The translations under genes and the position numbers were made by a program. Shown here piece by piece: positions 1 to 7,548 of a stretch of DNA of 11,629 bases. The DNA is taken from positions 1 through 11,629 of the forward strand of contig JALRGB010000170.1 in NCBI GenBank assembly GCA_023253575.1, in the 5' to 3' direction. The stretch comes from Verrucomicrobiales bacterium. GTDB taxonomy: Bacteria > Verrucomicrobiota > Verrucomicrobiia > Verrucomicrobiales > V1-33. Below the pieces are notes generated by a model that had not been told where the DNA came from, ran no database searches, and worked only from the letters and a program-made list of their open reading frames with translations. Within the stretch, counting starts at the first letter, position 1. Each line of letters opens with the position of its first letter.

Positions 1-758
1 TGCTCGCGCACTTCCTTCAACGTCACTTCATACGTCACATCCATGCCAGCAATTTCCTTGACCGGGAAATCGGCCGGCAGCGTCAACACCACCTGACGCG
101 TCGCGCCCGCCTCCATGCCCACCAAGGCATCACTGAAACCAGGAAGGAAATTCGGCTCCTTGACCATAATCCAATAATCAACCGACTCCTGCATCCGCTC
201 AGGAGCCGAAGGAGCGAGTTCACGCACCGGTTTGCCATCGATAAAGGCATTGTAATCAATGACCGCCACATCACCCAGCTGCAACGCCCGCCCTTCCACC
301 GCAGGATAGTTGGCTTGGCGCTCACGCAGATTCAGAATCGCCTGATCCAAGTTTTCCTCGGTGATCGACAATTTAGGCAGCTTGATCGGGATGCCTTTCA
401 GCTCCGGCAGCTCAAAGGTCGGGGCCACGATGACTTCCACCGTGAAGGTAAACGTTCCTTCTTCCGTGAACTGAGGGTCTTTGACATCGAGCGGCGCTAG
501 AATTTCCAGTCCCTCCTGCTTGCTGCCAGCCTGATAGCCTTCAGCCGTCAGTCGGTCGCGCAGCTCCTGCTCGATTTGTTTGGCGTAGCGGCGGACGATC
601 ATGGCCGTAGGTGCCTTCCCTGGCCGGAAGCCGGGAATGGAGGCGCCTTTGTGATAGAACTTGGTGATCGCAGTACGCTGGGACTCGACTCTTTCGCGCG
701 GCACCTCGACACGGATGGCAGCCTTGCAGTCAGGGAACTTTTCAACGGTGATGTTCAT
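1..758 (-). CDS. tig: Trigger factor, ribosome-associated chaperone/peptidyl-prolyl isomerase (3' end outside window)
   Basis: Trigger factor binds ribosomal protein L23 at the peptide exit tunnel and helps nascent cytosolic proteins fold. The first 252 residues are visible; the gene runs off the left edge. The N-terminal ribosome-binding domain (about 1-110) has the tail-loop signature GFRPGKAP at residues 43-50. A linker follows, and the FKBP-type isomerase domain begins near 160 (GDVAVIDYNAFIDGKPV). The C-terminal chaperone arms are not in the window. The ATG at 758 gives MNITVEKF, the usual start of the family; no clear Shine-Dalgarno precedes it. It lies 120 bp downstream of dprA on the same strand, so co-transcription is possible. 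The usual partners clpP/clpX would lie beyond the left edge and cannot be checked here. Identity is secure from the signature and the whole N-terminal pattern. Confidence 0.95.
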   Translation of the reverse strand, partial: MNITVEKFPDCKAAIRVEVPRERVESQRTAITKFYHKGASIPGFRPGKAPTAMIVRRYAKQIEQELRDRLTAEGYQAGSKQEGLEILAPLDVKDPQFTEEGTFTFTVEVIVAPTFELPELKGIPIKLPKLSITEENLDQAILNLRERQANYPAVEGRALQLGDVAVIDYNAFIDGKPVRELAPSAPERMQESVDYWIMVKEPNFLPGFSDALVGMEAGATRQVVLTLPADFPVKEIAGMDVTYEVTLKEVRE

Positions 759-787
759 GGGAAATTGTGGATGGGGCAGTGAACCGC

Positions 788-873
788 GTGGGCGACTCTC
801 GGGAAAGGGCGGAGACCATAAGTCGAACCGGCCGGGTGACAAGCGATTGCTGAAACCACCTGCGGTCGCCCAC
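788..873. repeat. 9-bp inverted repeat in the dprA-tig gap
   Basis: GTGGGCGAC (788-796) and GTCGCCCAC (865-873) are perfect reverse complements separated by 68 bases. They fill most of the 120-bp gap between the dprA stop and the tig start. A folded transcript could bring the arms together, but the arms are short for so long a loop, there is no T-run, and I see no internal tRNA or known small-RNA fold. It may be chance in GC-rich DNA, or a weak processing or attenuation structure between two co-directional genes. Confidence 0.2.
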
Positions 874-878
874 TTCCC

Positions 879-1988
879 TCAATCGGTCAGGCGAGTAAAG
901 TACCGCCCCGGCAACTGCCGGATACATTTTTTCATCTCTAATTTCATCAGCGCCACCGCCACCTCGCCAGCCGGCAACCCGCAGACAGCTACCAAATCGT
1001 CAAATTGACGCTCGTCTCCCCCCAGCGTGTCAAAGACGGTTTTTTCATCGCCGGTCAGTGCGAGGTTAGGTTTGTGCGGCGCTTCCGCACCCGCTTTTTT
1101 TCCGTCCGGAGGAATCAACCACGACAAGTCATCGAGTATGTCGGCCGCGCTCGTTACAAGTCGCGCTCCATTCTGAATGAGAGTATTACATCCTTGCGAG
1201 GACGGCCGATCTATCGGTCCGGGCACCGCATACACCGGCCGGCCGTAATCCGTCGCCTGATTGACCGTGATCAAGGCCCCACTGCGCGCCGGAGCCTCCA
1301 CGCACACCACCCCCTGACTCCACCCCGCCACAATCCGGTTCCTCAAGGGAAAACTCTGCTTGTCCGGGTTGTAGTCGACCGGAAATTCCGTCACCACCGC
1401 CCCCCGGCCATCTGCCATTTTTTCGGCCAACACCCGGTTTTCTGGAGGCCAAAATTTCCCCAAACCACTGCCCAACACCCCGATCGTGCGGCCTTGCGCC
1501 GCCAGCGCACCTTCATGCGCCGCCGCATCCACCCCCAGCGCCAGTCCGCTCAAAATCGTCAATCCACTCTGCGCCAACTGAAAACTCAGCTTCCGAGCGC
1601 ATTGCAGCCCGTAATGCGTGGCCCGCCTCGACCCCACCAACGCAATCCCACGGTCGTCCCGACTCTGCAACTCTCCCCAAACATACAACACTAACGGAGG
1701 GTCAAAAACTTCCCGCAACGTGGCCGGATACGCCTCCTCTTCCTGCGTCACCACCCGCGCCCCCACCTCATCAATACGCCGTAACTCGCGCGACAAATCC
1801 ACCAAATTCTCCCAGTCCGCCAGCCGCTGCGCCAACTCCAGCCCCACCCCCTCCACCCGCCGTAACGCATCACTCCGCGCCCGCAAGGCCGCCTCCGGTG
1901 AGCCAAAAGCCTCCAGCAACCGACGGACCCGAACCGGACCAATCCCAGGGAGCAAATTCAACGTAAGATAAGCCTCGCGACGCGTCAT
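879..1988 (-). CDS. dprA: DprA/Smf, DNA-processing protein, RecA loader for natural transformation
   Basis: DprA binds incoming single-stranded DNA in the cytoplasm, protects it and loads RecA. The 369-residue protein has the full family layout. A helix-hairpin-helix-rich N-terminus (about 1-75) starts NLLPGIGPVRVRRLL. The Rossmann-like DNA_processg domain (about 78-290) shows VGSRRAT (118-124), SGLALGVDAAAHEGAL (147-162), PLRNRIVAG (214-222), the EAPARSGALIT strand (231-241) and VPGPIDRPSSQGCNTLI (255-271). A C-terminal winged-helix region (about 305-365) resembles the DprA_WH domain. The ATG at 1988 is the first possible start after an in-frame TGA, and MTRREAYLTLNLLPG matches the usual N-terminus. 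It lies 155 bp downstream of cysD and 120 bp upstream of tig, all on the minus strand. DprA also occurs in bacteria not known to be competent, so natural transformation is inferred. No other com genes are in view. Confidence 0.96.
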   Translation of the reverse strand: MTRREAYLTLNLLPGIGPVRVRRLLEAFGSPEAALRARSDALRRVEGVGLELAQRLADWENLVDLSRELRRIDEVGARVVTQEEEAYPATLREVFDPPLVLYVWGELQSRDDRGIALVGSRRATHYGLQCARKLSFQLAQSGLTILSGLALGVDAAAHEGALAAQGRTIGVLGSGLGKFWPPENRVLAEKMADGRGAVVTEFPVDYNPDKQSFPLRNRIVAGWSQGVVCVEAPARSGALITVNQATDYGRPVYAVPGPIDRPSSQGCNTLIQNGARLVTSAADILDDLSWLIPPDGKKAGAEAPHKPNLALTGDEKTVFDTLGGDERQFDDLVAVCGLPAGEVAVALMKLEMKKCIRQLPGRYFTRLTD

Positions 1989-1989
1989 C

Positions 1990-1996
1990 CCTCCTT
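1990..1996 (-). promoter_or_regulatory. Shine-Dalgarno-like AAGGAGG almost touching the dprA start
   Basis: On the minus strand AAGGAGG is followed by one G and then the dprA ATG, far less than the usual 5-9 base spacing. A second GGAGG (2004-2008) ends 15 bases before the ATG, which is too far. Neither is ideally placed. No other in-frame start is available between the upstream TGA and this ATG, and the protein N-terminus fits the family, so the start is kept. Confidence 0.4.
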
Positions 1997-2143
1997 CTGC
2001 GCCCCTCCAAGCACTCCGTCAAAGTGAATCTATGAACAGTTTCATAATAAACACCCTTGACATTCCTCCCCCTGCCCAAATCACCACCCATTTTTTGCTG
2101 CACAACGCCCAGCCGCCACCACCGCGAGTCCGCTTCCCCAATC

Positions 2144-3052
2144 TCAGAAATACCCTTCTTTCTTCCGGTCCTCCATCGCTGTTTCGGAAACTTTGTCATC
2201 CGATCGCGTCCCCCGTTCCGTGACCCGGGCCGCCGCCACCTCAGCAATAATATCGTCGATCGTGCTGGCCGTCGATTCCCACGCCCCCGTGCACGTCACA
2301 TCGCCAATCGTGCGGAACCGCACAATCCGCCGCTCCACCACCTCGTCATCCATCGGCTTGGCAAAGCCCGTTTCCGCATCAAGCCACGCCCCGTCGCGCT
2401 TGAAAACAGCGCGCTCATGAGAAAAATAAAGATTCGGCAACGGAATCCCCTGCTCCTTGATGTACATCCACACATCCATCTCGGTCCAGTTGCTGAGCGG
2501 AAAAATACGGAAATGCTCGCCCGTATGATGACGGCCATTGAAAATATTCCACAACTCAGGCCGCTGGTTCTTCGGGTCCCATTGCCCAAACTCGTTGCGA
2601 TGAGAGAAAAACCTCTCCTTGGCTCGCGCCTTCTCCTCGTCACGACGCCCCCCACCTAATAACGCATCAAATTTCCCCTGCTCAATCGTCTCTAGTAACG
2701 TGATCGATTGCAACCGGTTGCGCGAAGCCTTGGGGCCAGTCTCGTCCCGAGCCGTACCCCGACGAATGCTGTCCTCCACATGCCCAACCACCAGCCGCGC
2801 TCCAATCTTCGCCACAAATTCATCGCGATACGTCAAGGTCTCCGGGAAATTATGCCCCGTATCCACATGCACTAACGCAAAGGGAACTTTCGCCGGCCAG
2901 AAGGCCTTGCGCGCCAACCACGCCATCACAATCGAATCCTTCCCGCCCGAAAATAATAATCCAGGGTTTTGAAACTGCGCCGCCGTCTCCCGCAGCACAT
3001 AAATGGCCTCGGCTTCAAGCTGCTCCAGATGACTGAGAGTGTAAGAATGCAT
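2144..3052 (-). CDS. cysD: Sulfate adenylyltransferase subunit 2 (ATP sulfurylase small subunit)
   Basis: With the GTPase CysN, CysD makes adenosine 5'-phosphosulfate from ATP and sulfate, the first step of cytosolic sulfate assimilation. The start was set at the internal ATG 3052 rather than the open frame's first ATG at 3154: this gives 302 residues, the length of E. coli CysD, and begins MHSYTLSHLEQLEAEAIYVL as the family does. Visible motifs are the PP-loop SGGKDS (35-40), VHVDTGHNFPET (61-72), the GGGRRDEEKARAKERFFS block, QWDPKNQRPELWN, FPLSNWTEMDVWMYI, RFRTIGDVTCTGAWES and the C-terminal KKEGYF. The SGGKDS loop, where E. coli has SIGKDS, resembles the Bacteroidetes-type enzyme as I remember it. 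No cysN or cysC adjoins it: dprA is downstream and a response regulator upstream. No good Shine-Dalgarno precedes the ATG. Confidence 0.95.
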   Translation of the reverse strand: MHSYTLSHLEQLEAEAIYVLRETAAQFQNPGLLFSGGKDSIVMAWLARKAFWPAKVPFALVHVDTGHNFPETLTYRDEFVAKIGARLVVGHVEDSIRRGTARDETGPKASRNRLQSITLLETIEQGKFDALLGGGRRDEEKARAKERFFSHRNEFGQWDPKNQRPELWNIFNGRHHTGEHFRIFPLSNWTEMDVWMYIKEQGIPLPNLYFSHERAVFKRDGAWLDAETGFAKPMDDEVVERRIVRFRTIGDVTCTGAWESTASTIDDIIAEVAAARVTERGTRSDDKVSETAMEDRKKEGYF

Positions 3053-3172
3053 GATCGTAAAAAAATAAATCCCTGAAAACAAATCACCCGCCCAAAAATC
3101 GCCCGTCAATCGGCAAATCAAGACCACTTCACCCTGCACCCAAACATCAAACAAGTAAAGTGAAAATACCCT

Positions 3173-3204
3173 ATTGTCTATCGACTTAGTATACTTTAGA
3201 TAAT
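3173..3204 (-). promoter_or_regulatory. AT-rich candidate cysD promoter/operator
   Basis: This AT-rich island in GC-rich DNA lies about 120-150 bp upstream of the cysD ATG. On the minus strand it has a good -10-like TATACT (complement of 3188-3193, inside the palindrome AGTATACT) but no convincing -35 at 16-18 bp. An imperfect inverted repeat flanks it: ATTGTCTA (3173-3180) and TAGATAAT (3197-3204), one mismatch. Such an arrangement could be a repressor or activator site over the promoter of a sulfur-assimilation gene. The regulator is unknown and no known riboswitch is recognised in the leader. Confidence 0.35.
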
Positions 3205-3254
3205 GTAAATTTTGTTCTGTCGAAACTCGTTCGGAGAGACGTTCGGCGCCGCGA

Positions 3255-3273
3255 CCGGGTTCAGCGAACCCAG
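3255..3273 (-). terminator. Stem-loop after the kinase-regulator operon
   Basis: On the minus strand CTGGGTTC-GCT-GAACCCGG folds into an 8-bp stem (one G-U pair) with a 3-base loop, about 50 bases after the response regulator stop. It is not followed by a T-run; instead CGGCGCCG follows. It may be a 3'-end or weak terminator structure separating this operon from the cysD promoter. The lack of a U-tract keeps confidence low. Confidence 0.3.
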
Positions 3274-3324
3274 TTACAGAAAAAACGGTGGCCAGCAGAC
3301 CTCAGCCCCCCATCCCCAGCTACC

Positions 3325-3954
3325 TCAACGAAAAACTTTCATGGCCGCTTCCGTGCGCGTGCGCACATGAAGTTTTGCATAACAATTCTTCAAGTGCTGC
3401 CGCACCGTCTCAAGACTGATGCCCAAGGACTCCGCGATTTCCTTGTTGATGAAACCTTGAGCCACTAGTCGCAATACCTCTTCCTCGCGAGTCGTCAGGT
3501 TTTCACACGAACGAGGGGAAGAACCGCGGCGGTGAAATGACTGCACCACCAGCCGCGCAATATGACTGTTCATCGGCGCGCCCCCGTTTTGCACCTCCTG
3601 GATCGATCGCAACAAATCAGCCGGCGGCGTGCGCTTGAGCAAATAACCGCTGGCCCCATTCTCGAGCGCCTGAAGGATCGTCTCGCTGTCGTCATAAGCC
3701 GTCAGCATGACGACTTTGACCTCGGGCAGACGCGCCTTGAGACGAGCGACGCATTCAACCCCCGACATACCGGGCAGCCGGATGTCCATCAACACCACCT
3801 CAGGGGCCGCCGCGGGCAAGGTTGCCAGCGCCGTCGCTGCGTCAGCGCAAGCGCCCACGCAAGCAAAACCGGGCGCCGCGGCAATAAACTGGGCCAGCTG
3901 CTCGCGCAGGCGTGCATTGTCCTCAACCAGAGCGACGCGAATGGATGGTGTCAT
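3325..3954 (-). CDS. NarL/FixJ-family response regulator (receiver + LuxR-type HTH)
   Basis: This cytoplasmic transcription factor is very likely phosphorylated by the kinase encoded just upstream. The receiver domain (about 5-120) has the acidic pocket E11/D12, phospho-acceptor D57 in VVLMDIRLPG, switch T85 and conserved K107. The output domain (about 147-209) is a LuxR-type helix-turn-helix beginning LTTREEEVLRLVAQG, with recognition region GISLETVRQHLKNCYAKL. Its 209 residues are normal for the family and no key residue is missing. The ATG overlaps the kinase stop in ATGA (3951-3954), so translation is probably coupled. Likely targets are its own operon and the divergent secreted-protein gene, where tandem near-palindromes lie at 7549-7603; that link is inference. 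A stem-loop follows at 3255-3273. Confidence 0.96.
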   Translation of the reverse strand: MTPSIRVALVEDNARLREQLAQFIAAAPGFACVGACADAATALATLPAAAPEVVLMDIRLPGMSGVECVARLKARLPEVKVVMLTAYDDSETILQALENGASGYLLKRTPPADLLRSIQEVQNGGAPMNSHIARLVVQSFHRRGSSPRSCENLTTREEEVLRLVAQGFINKEIAESLGISLETVRQHLKNCYAKLHVRTRTEAAMKVFR

Positions 3955-6900
3955 AGCAAGGGCGAACAGGGCAGGGAAAAGACAATGTGAGCGCCCTTTT
4001 CTGGAGCGCTGGTTATTTCGCAGCGGCCGCCGATTTCCGCGAGGCGCTGACGCATATTATGCACGCCATTACCGACGCCCGCGACCGCCACTCCAGTGGC
4101 CGGTTCCGGAACAAACCCACATCCGTCATCACTTAAACTCAAAGTCAGCTGGCCCGCGTCCACTGCGAGCTGCAACCGGATCTCACTGGCCCCGGCATGC
4201 TGCAAGGAATTGTGTAACGCCTCCTTGGCCGCCAAGAACAACGCATGACGGACATCCGATCCCAGCAGGACATGAGGAAGTTCCGCCGGAACATCCAGCC
4301 GGAGCCGCACCGGCGCATGCACACACAAGTCACTGGAAAATCGGACCAAATACCGCGCCAAGCTTTCCAGCGTGTCATGCCGCGGATTGACCGCCCAAAC
4401 AATGGCGTCCAGCGCCTGCACCAGCTCCCCCGCCACCGTGGTGATCGCCGCAAATTTTGCCTCGACAGCTTCGGGCTGGTCCCGCTGCTCGCGCCCGACA
4501 GCACTGAGCAGACTGATCTGAGTCAAATTGGCCCCCAGATCATCGTGGATGTCCCGGGCGATACGCGTGCGCTCGCGCTCCAGTCCCACTTGCTGCTCAG
4601 CCAACTGCAATCGCCGCTGCAATCGCCGGCGAGTCAGGGCCCGTGCCAGTCCAGCGACCAGCATCAAACTGCTCACCCCACCGCCGAACCCGACCGCCGG
4701 ATGCCGCCACCACGGCGCCGCCACCTTCACCGCCACAGCCGCCGGTCGGCTCCACGGGCCACCATCCGCACTGGCCCGCACCTCAAACCGATACGCCCCA
4801 GGTGACAATGGCGCATAAGCCATGCTCCGCTCTCCACCGGCATCCACCCAGCCCGCATCCAAGCCGTCGAGCCGACATTGAAAACGAACCCGCCCGGGCG
4901 CCAAAAAACTCAATGCCGTAAATTGAAATCCAAGCCGAGCATCCGCACCGGGCGGCACCACCACCACCGATCCCTCACCATTCACGAACGGACCACCCGG
5001 GAGGGAAATCGATTCTATCACCACCGGTGGCGTCTCATTCCGGGGCGCAAATGCCTGGGGATCAATCATGGCCAATCCCGCCACCGTCCCGAAACACAGT
5101 CGTCCATCACGCAGCCGCACCCCAGCCGGATGATAGCCGCCCGTGCATTCCAAGCCAGGCAAGCCGTCACTCGTCCCCAACGCCAACACGTCCAGCATGG
5201 CTGCGCGGCCCGACGCCACACGCTCGAGTGATTCGATCGTCACCCGTAGTACCCCCTGGTTGGTGCCCAGCCAAAGATGGCCCGCCCCATCATCCAGAAT
5301 TTGGGAAATCACTTCATCCAGCAGCCCATGGCGACGAGTAAAACTAAAAAGTTGACCACCCGCCCAGCGCACCAGCCCACCACTCGTCCCGGCCCACATC
5401 GTGCCCCCAGCACCCTCACGAAACGTGCGGATAAATTGACTGGGCAGCCCGTGGTCCCGCGTCCACCGGACCAGCGTGCCCCCAGCCTCGCGGCACACCA
5501 CACCCCGCCCAGCGGTACCGACCCACAATCGACCCGAACGGTCCACCATCAACGACGTTACCGGCAGGCCCACCGGCACCCCGGGCTCCGACAACGGCTC
5601 CACCCGCCCGCCCCTGACATAACACACCCCTCCATCCAGCGTGCCCACCCACAGCCCCCCCTCCACATCCTCCGCCAGCGAGGTCACAATCCGGCCAGGC
5701 AGCCCCTCCTCCAGCCCGATCGACTGCACAGCACCTTCCTTGATCCGAAATACTCCTTCCGTGGAAGTCCCAAGCCACAGCGAACCGTCGCGCATAGCCG
5801 CCAGCGAAGAAATAACACGATTCTCCAACACATAACTCGGCGAATGCGGCCCCGGCTGACGGCTGCCCGCCGCCAAGCGATTGAGGCCGCCCCCGTTGGT
5901 CCCGATCCACAGCGTGCCAGTCGCATCCTCGGCCATCGCCATGACGCCGTTATGGGATAATCCGTCGCGGGTCGTCACAGCCTCAATGCGGCGCGGACGC
6001 AGACAGCTCAACCCCCCGCCAATTGTCCCCACCCATAGCACTCCTTCACGATCGAGACAAAGGTCCCCCACACAGTTGGCCCCCAGTCCGTCATCCGTGG
6101 TAATCTGCAGCAGCGCTCCCTCGCGCAGTCGAGCCAGCCCGCTAGCGGAAGTACCAACCCAGACATCTCCGCCGGGCGTAGGCAGCAACTCGCGCGTGCT
6201 CGACGCTAACACTTGATGCCCTTCACCAAACGTCGTCACCGCCCCCGCGGCCAGTCGGCCCACATACCCATTGGCGCCGCCGAACCATATCGCTCCGTCC
6301 GTCCCGCCCGACAACGCACTGACTGCGGAAAAACGCGATGGATCCAGCCCCTCCGGAGCCTTTACCGCCTCTCGGCCATTCCATCGCACCATCTCACTGC
6401 CCCCGGCGATAAACCACACCCCGTCCTGCCCCGCGACCAGACTTGCGGCCAGCCCCTCCACACACCGCGTCAGCCGTCCATCCCGCCAGTAATGCAACCC
6501 CGCTGGTGTCGCCACCCAAAGCACCCCAGCCGCATCTTCAGCCAGTGAAAGCACGGTCCGGCCAACCAGCCCTTCCCCGATCTCGAGCGCGTGAAACTTA
6601 CCATCTTCCCACCGGACTAACCCGCCTCCCTCAGTGCCCACCCACAACACGCCCCGGCTGTCCTCCAGCAAACAAGTCACACTCAAACTGGGCAGTCCGT
6701 GACGCTCCCCAAAAGTAGTAAATCGTAGCCCGTCAAATCGCGCCAGTCCATTGCTCGTACCAACCCAGAGCCAGCCGTCCCGCGTCTGGGTGACCGCCGT
6801 CACAGTATTAGAGGGCAACCCGCGCGACGTCTGCCACGTCTCCAGCAAATACTCCCCGGCCGCCGAATGACCGTCGACCGAAAGCTCCGTGGCCGTGGCC

Positions 6901-7508
6901 GCAAAATGCCCAGACATCGCCATGTACGGCTGCGTGCCCGCCGGCAGCGCAGGCAGCCACTCACGGTCCGCCGAAGACGCCACCGTCCGCCAACGCCCCG
7001 GCTCGACCGCCACCTCGACATCATACTCGACCGCCAGCCTGTCGATAAACTTGCGCTCGCGATCACGACTCCAGACGACGCGGTCTAGGACTACCGGCGA
7101 GGGGAATTCAAATTCCACCCAGCCGCTTCCCGCAGTGTCAGAAATCCAGCTGTGCCCGTTGCCGTACAATCCATCATGCACGTGGGGCAGCGTGTGAATG
7201 CGGTACTCCGGCAGCGAGCCGGAAGCCCGCACCCGCGTCCCCTCCGCTGCGAGCGCCAGATTCCGCAACGGCGCAGCCGGCCCGTAGGCCTCCAGTTCAT
7301 CCAAACACGGTTGCGCATTCGAGGTCGTCCGCCGGACCGTGAACCGAAGGAATCGCGCTTCAACTGGTGAAAATTCCTCCACATTGCGACCCGGATGCAC
7401 CGCCCCGCGCCGCGCCCGCTCACCCTCTCCCCAGACCCATCCCATCATACCCCACAGCCATGAGACGACCAATAGGGCCGACACTCCGGAACTACGAAAC
7501 ACGAACAT
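3951..7508 (-). CDS. Sensor histidine kinase: discoidin-like module, 14-blade Reg_prop sensor, Y_Y_Y, HisKA_3
   Basis: This membrane sensor kinase has 1185 residues. A signal peptide spans about 1-27. A discoidin-like (F5/8C-related) module covers about 51-195, with LRFTVRRTTSNAQPCLDEL (54-72) then HDGLYGNGHSWI (111-122) and VVWSRDRER (144-152). Fourteen LWVGT-type propeller blades run from about 218 to 815, for example at 247, 288, 491, 533, 577, 619, 661 and 745; blades 4, 5 and 14 are degenerate. A Y_Y_Y-type domain (about 855-930), one membrane segment (about 938-957) and a short coiled coil follow. The transmitter has phospho-acceptor H988 in RDIHDDLG, N-box N1100, G1 SDDGCGF (1126-1132) and G2 GVGNGVHNM (1144-1152). 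Reg_prop/Y_Y_Y sensors in Bacteroidetes hybrid systems detect oligosaccharides, so a glycan ligand is plausible but unproven. Here the regulator is a separate protein, encoded with a 4-base overlap. Confidence 0.95.
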   Translation of the reverse strand: MFVFRSSGVSALLVVSWLWGMMGWVWGEGERARRGAVHPGRNVEEFSPVEARFLRFTVRRTTSNAQPCLDELEAYGPAAPLRNLALAAEGTRVRASGSLPEYRIHTLPHVHDGLYGNGHSWISDTAGSGWVEFEFPSPVVLDRVVWSRDRERKFIDRLAVEYDVEVAVEPGRWRTVASSADREWLPALPAGTQPYMAMSGHFAATATELSVDGHSAAGEYLLETWQTSRGLPSNTVTAVTQTRDGWLWVGTSNGLARFDGLRFTTFGERHGLPSLSVTCLLEDSRGVLWVGTEGGGLVRWEDGKFHALEIGEGLVGRTVLSLAEDAAGVLWVATPAGLHYWRDGRLTRCVEGLAASLVAGQDGVWFIAGGSEMVRWNGREAVKAPEGLDPSRFSAVSALSGGTDGAIWFGGANGYVGRLAAGAVTTFGEGHQVLASSTRELLPTPGGDVWVGTSASGLARLREGALLQITTDDGLGANCVGDLCLDREGVLWVGTIGGGLSCLRPRRIEAVTTRDGLSHNGVMAMAEDATGTLWIGTNGGGLNRLAAGSRQPGPHSPSYVLENRVISSLAAMRDGSLWLGTSTEGVFRIKEGAVQSIGLEEGLPGRIVTSLAEDVEGGLWVGTLDGGVCYVRGGRVEPLSEPGVPVGLPVTSLMVDRSGRLWVGTAGRGVVCREAGGTLVRWTRDHGLPSQFIRTFREGAGGTMWAGTSGGLVRWAGGQLFSFTRRHGLLDEVISQILDDGAGHLWLGTNQGVLRVTIESLERVASGRAAMLDVLALGTSDGLPGLECTGGYHPAGVRLRDGRLCFGTVAGLAMIDPQAFAPRNETPPVVIESISLPGGPFVNGEGSVVVVPPGADARLGFQFTALSFLAPGRVRFQCRLDGLDAGWVDAGGERSMAYAPLSPGAYRFEVRASADGGPWSRPAAVAVKVAAPWWRHPAVGFGGGVSSLMLVAGLARALTRRRLQRRLQLAEQQVGLERERTRIARDIHDDLGANLTQISLLSAVGREQRDQPEAVEAKFAAITTVAGELVQALDAIVWAVNPRHDTLESLARYLVRFSSDLCVHAPVRLRLDVPAELPHVLLGSDVRHALFLAAKEALHNSLQHAGASEIRLQLAVDAGQLTLSLSDDGCGFVPEPATGVAVAGVGNGVHNMRQRLAEIGGRCEITSAPEKGAHIVFSLPCSPLL

Positions 7509-7548
7509 AGGGATTTCATCCTAACCGCAGCGCCGACAAATTGCAGGA

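Noticed and set aside
765..878. Possible tRNA in the dprA-tig gap, suggested by GGTTCGAC on the minus strand
   Set aside because: The bases flanking GTTCGAC do not form a T-arm stem, and no acceptor stem or anticodon arm can be drawn.
1005..1694. 229-residue plus-strand open frame inside dprA
   Set aside because: The Arg/Pro/His-rich translation has no family resemblance; dprA on the other strand has all its motifs.
1989..2143. A small gene or terminator between cysD and dprA
   Set aside because: Short frames here run out into the neighbouring genes in wrong frames. I see no strong hairpin with a T-run and no convincing -35/-10 pair.
3053..3154. 34-residue N-terminal extension of CysD from an upstream ATG
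   Set aside because: The extra residues resemble no CysD, lie in the AT-rich leader, and the internal ATG gives exactly the usual 302-residue protein.
5277..5960. Plus-strand open frames of up to 227 residues inside the kinase gene
   Set aside because: They are Pro/His/Arg-rich shadows of the propeller repeats, with no independent coding signal.
5100..6800. Recurrent short sequence repeats within the kinase gene, at first suggestive of a tandem DNA repeat array
   Set aside because: They are the codons for the LW(V/I/L)GT blade motif; divergence between copies and even spacing fit protein-level propeller repeats, not a DNA repeat element.
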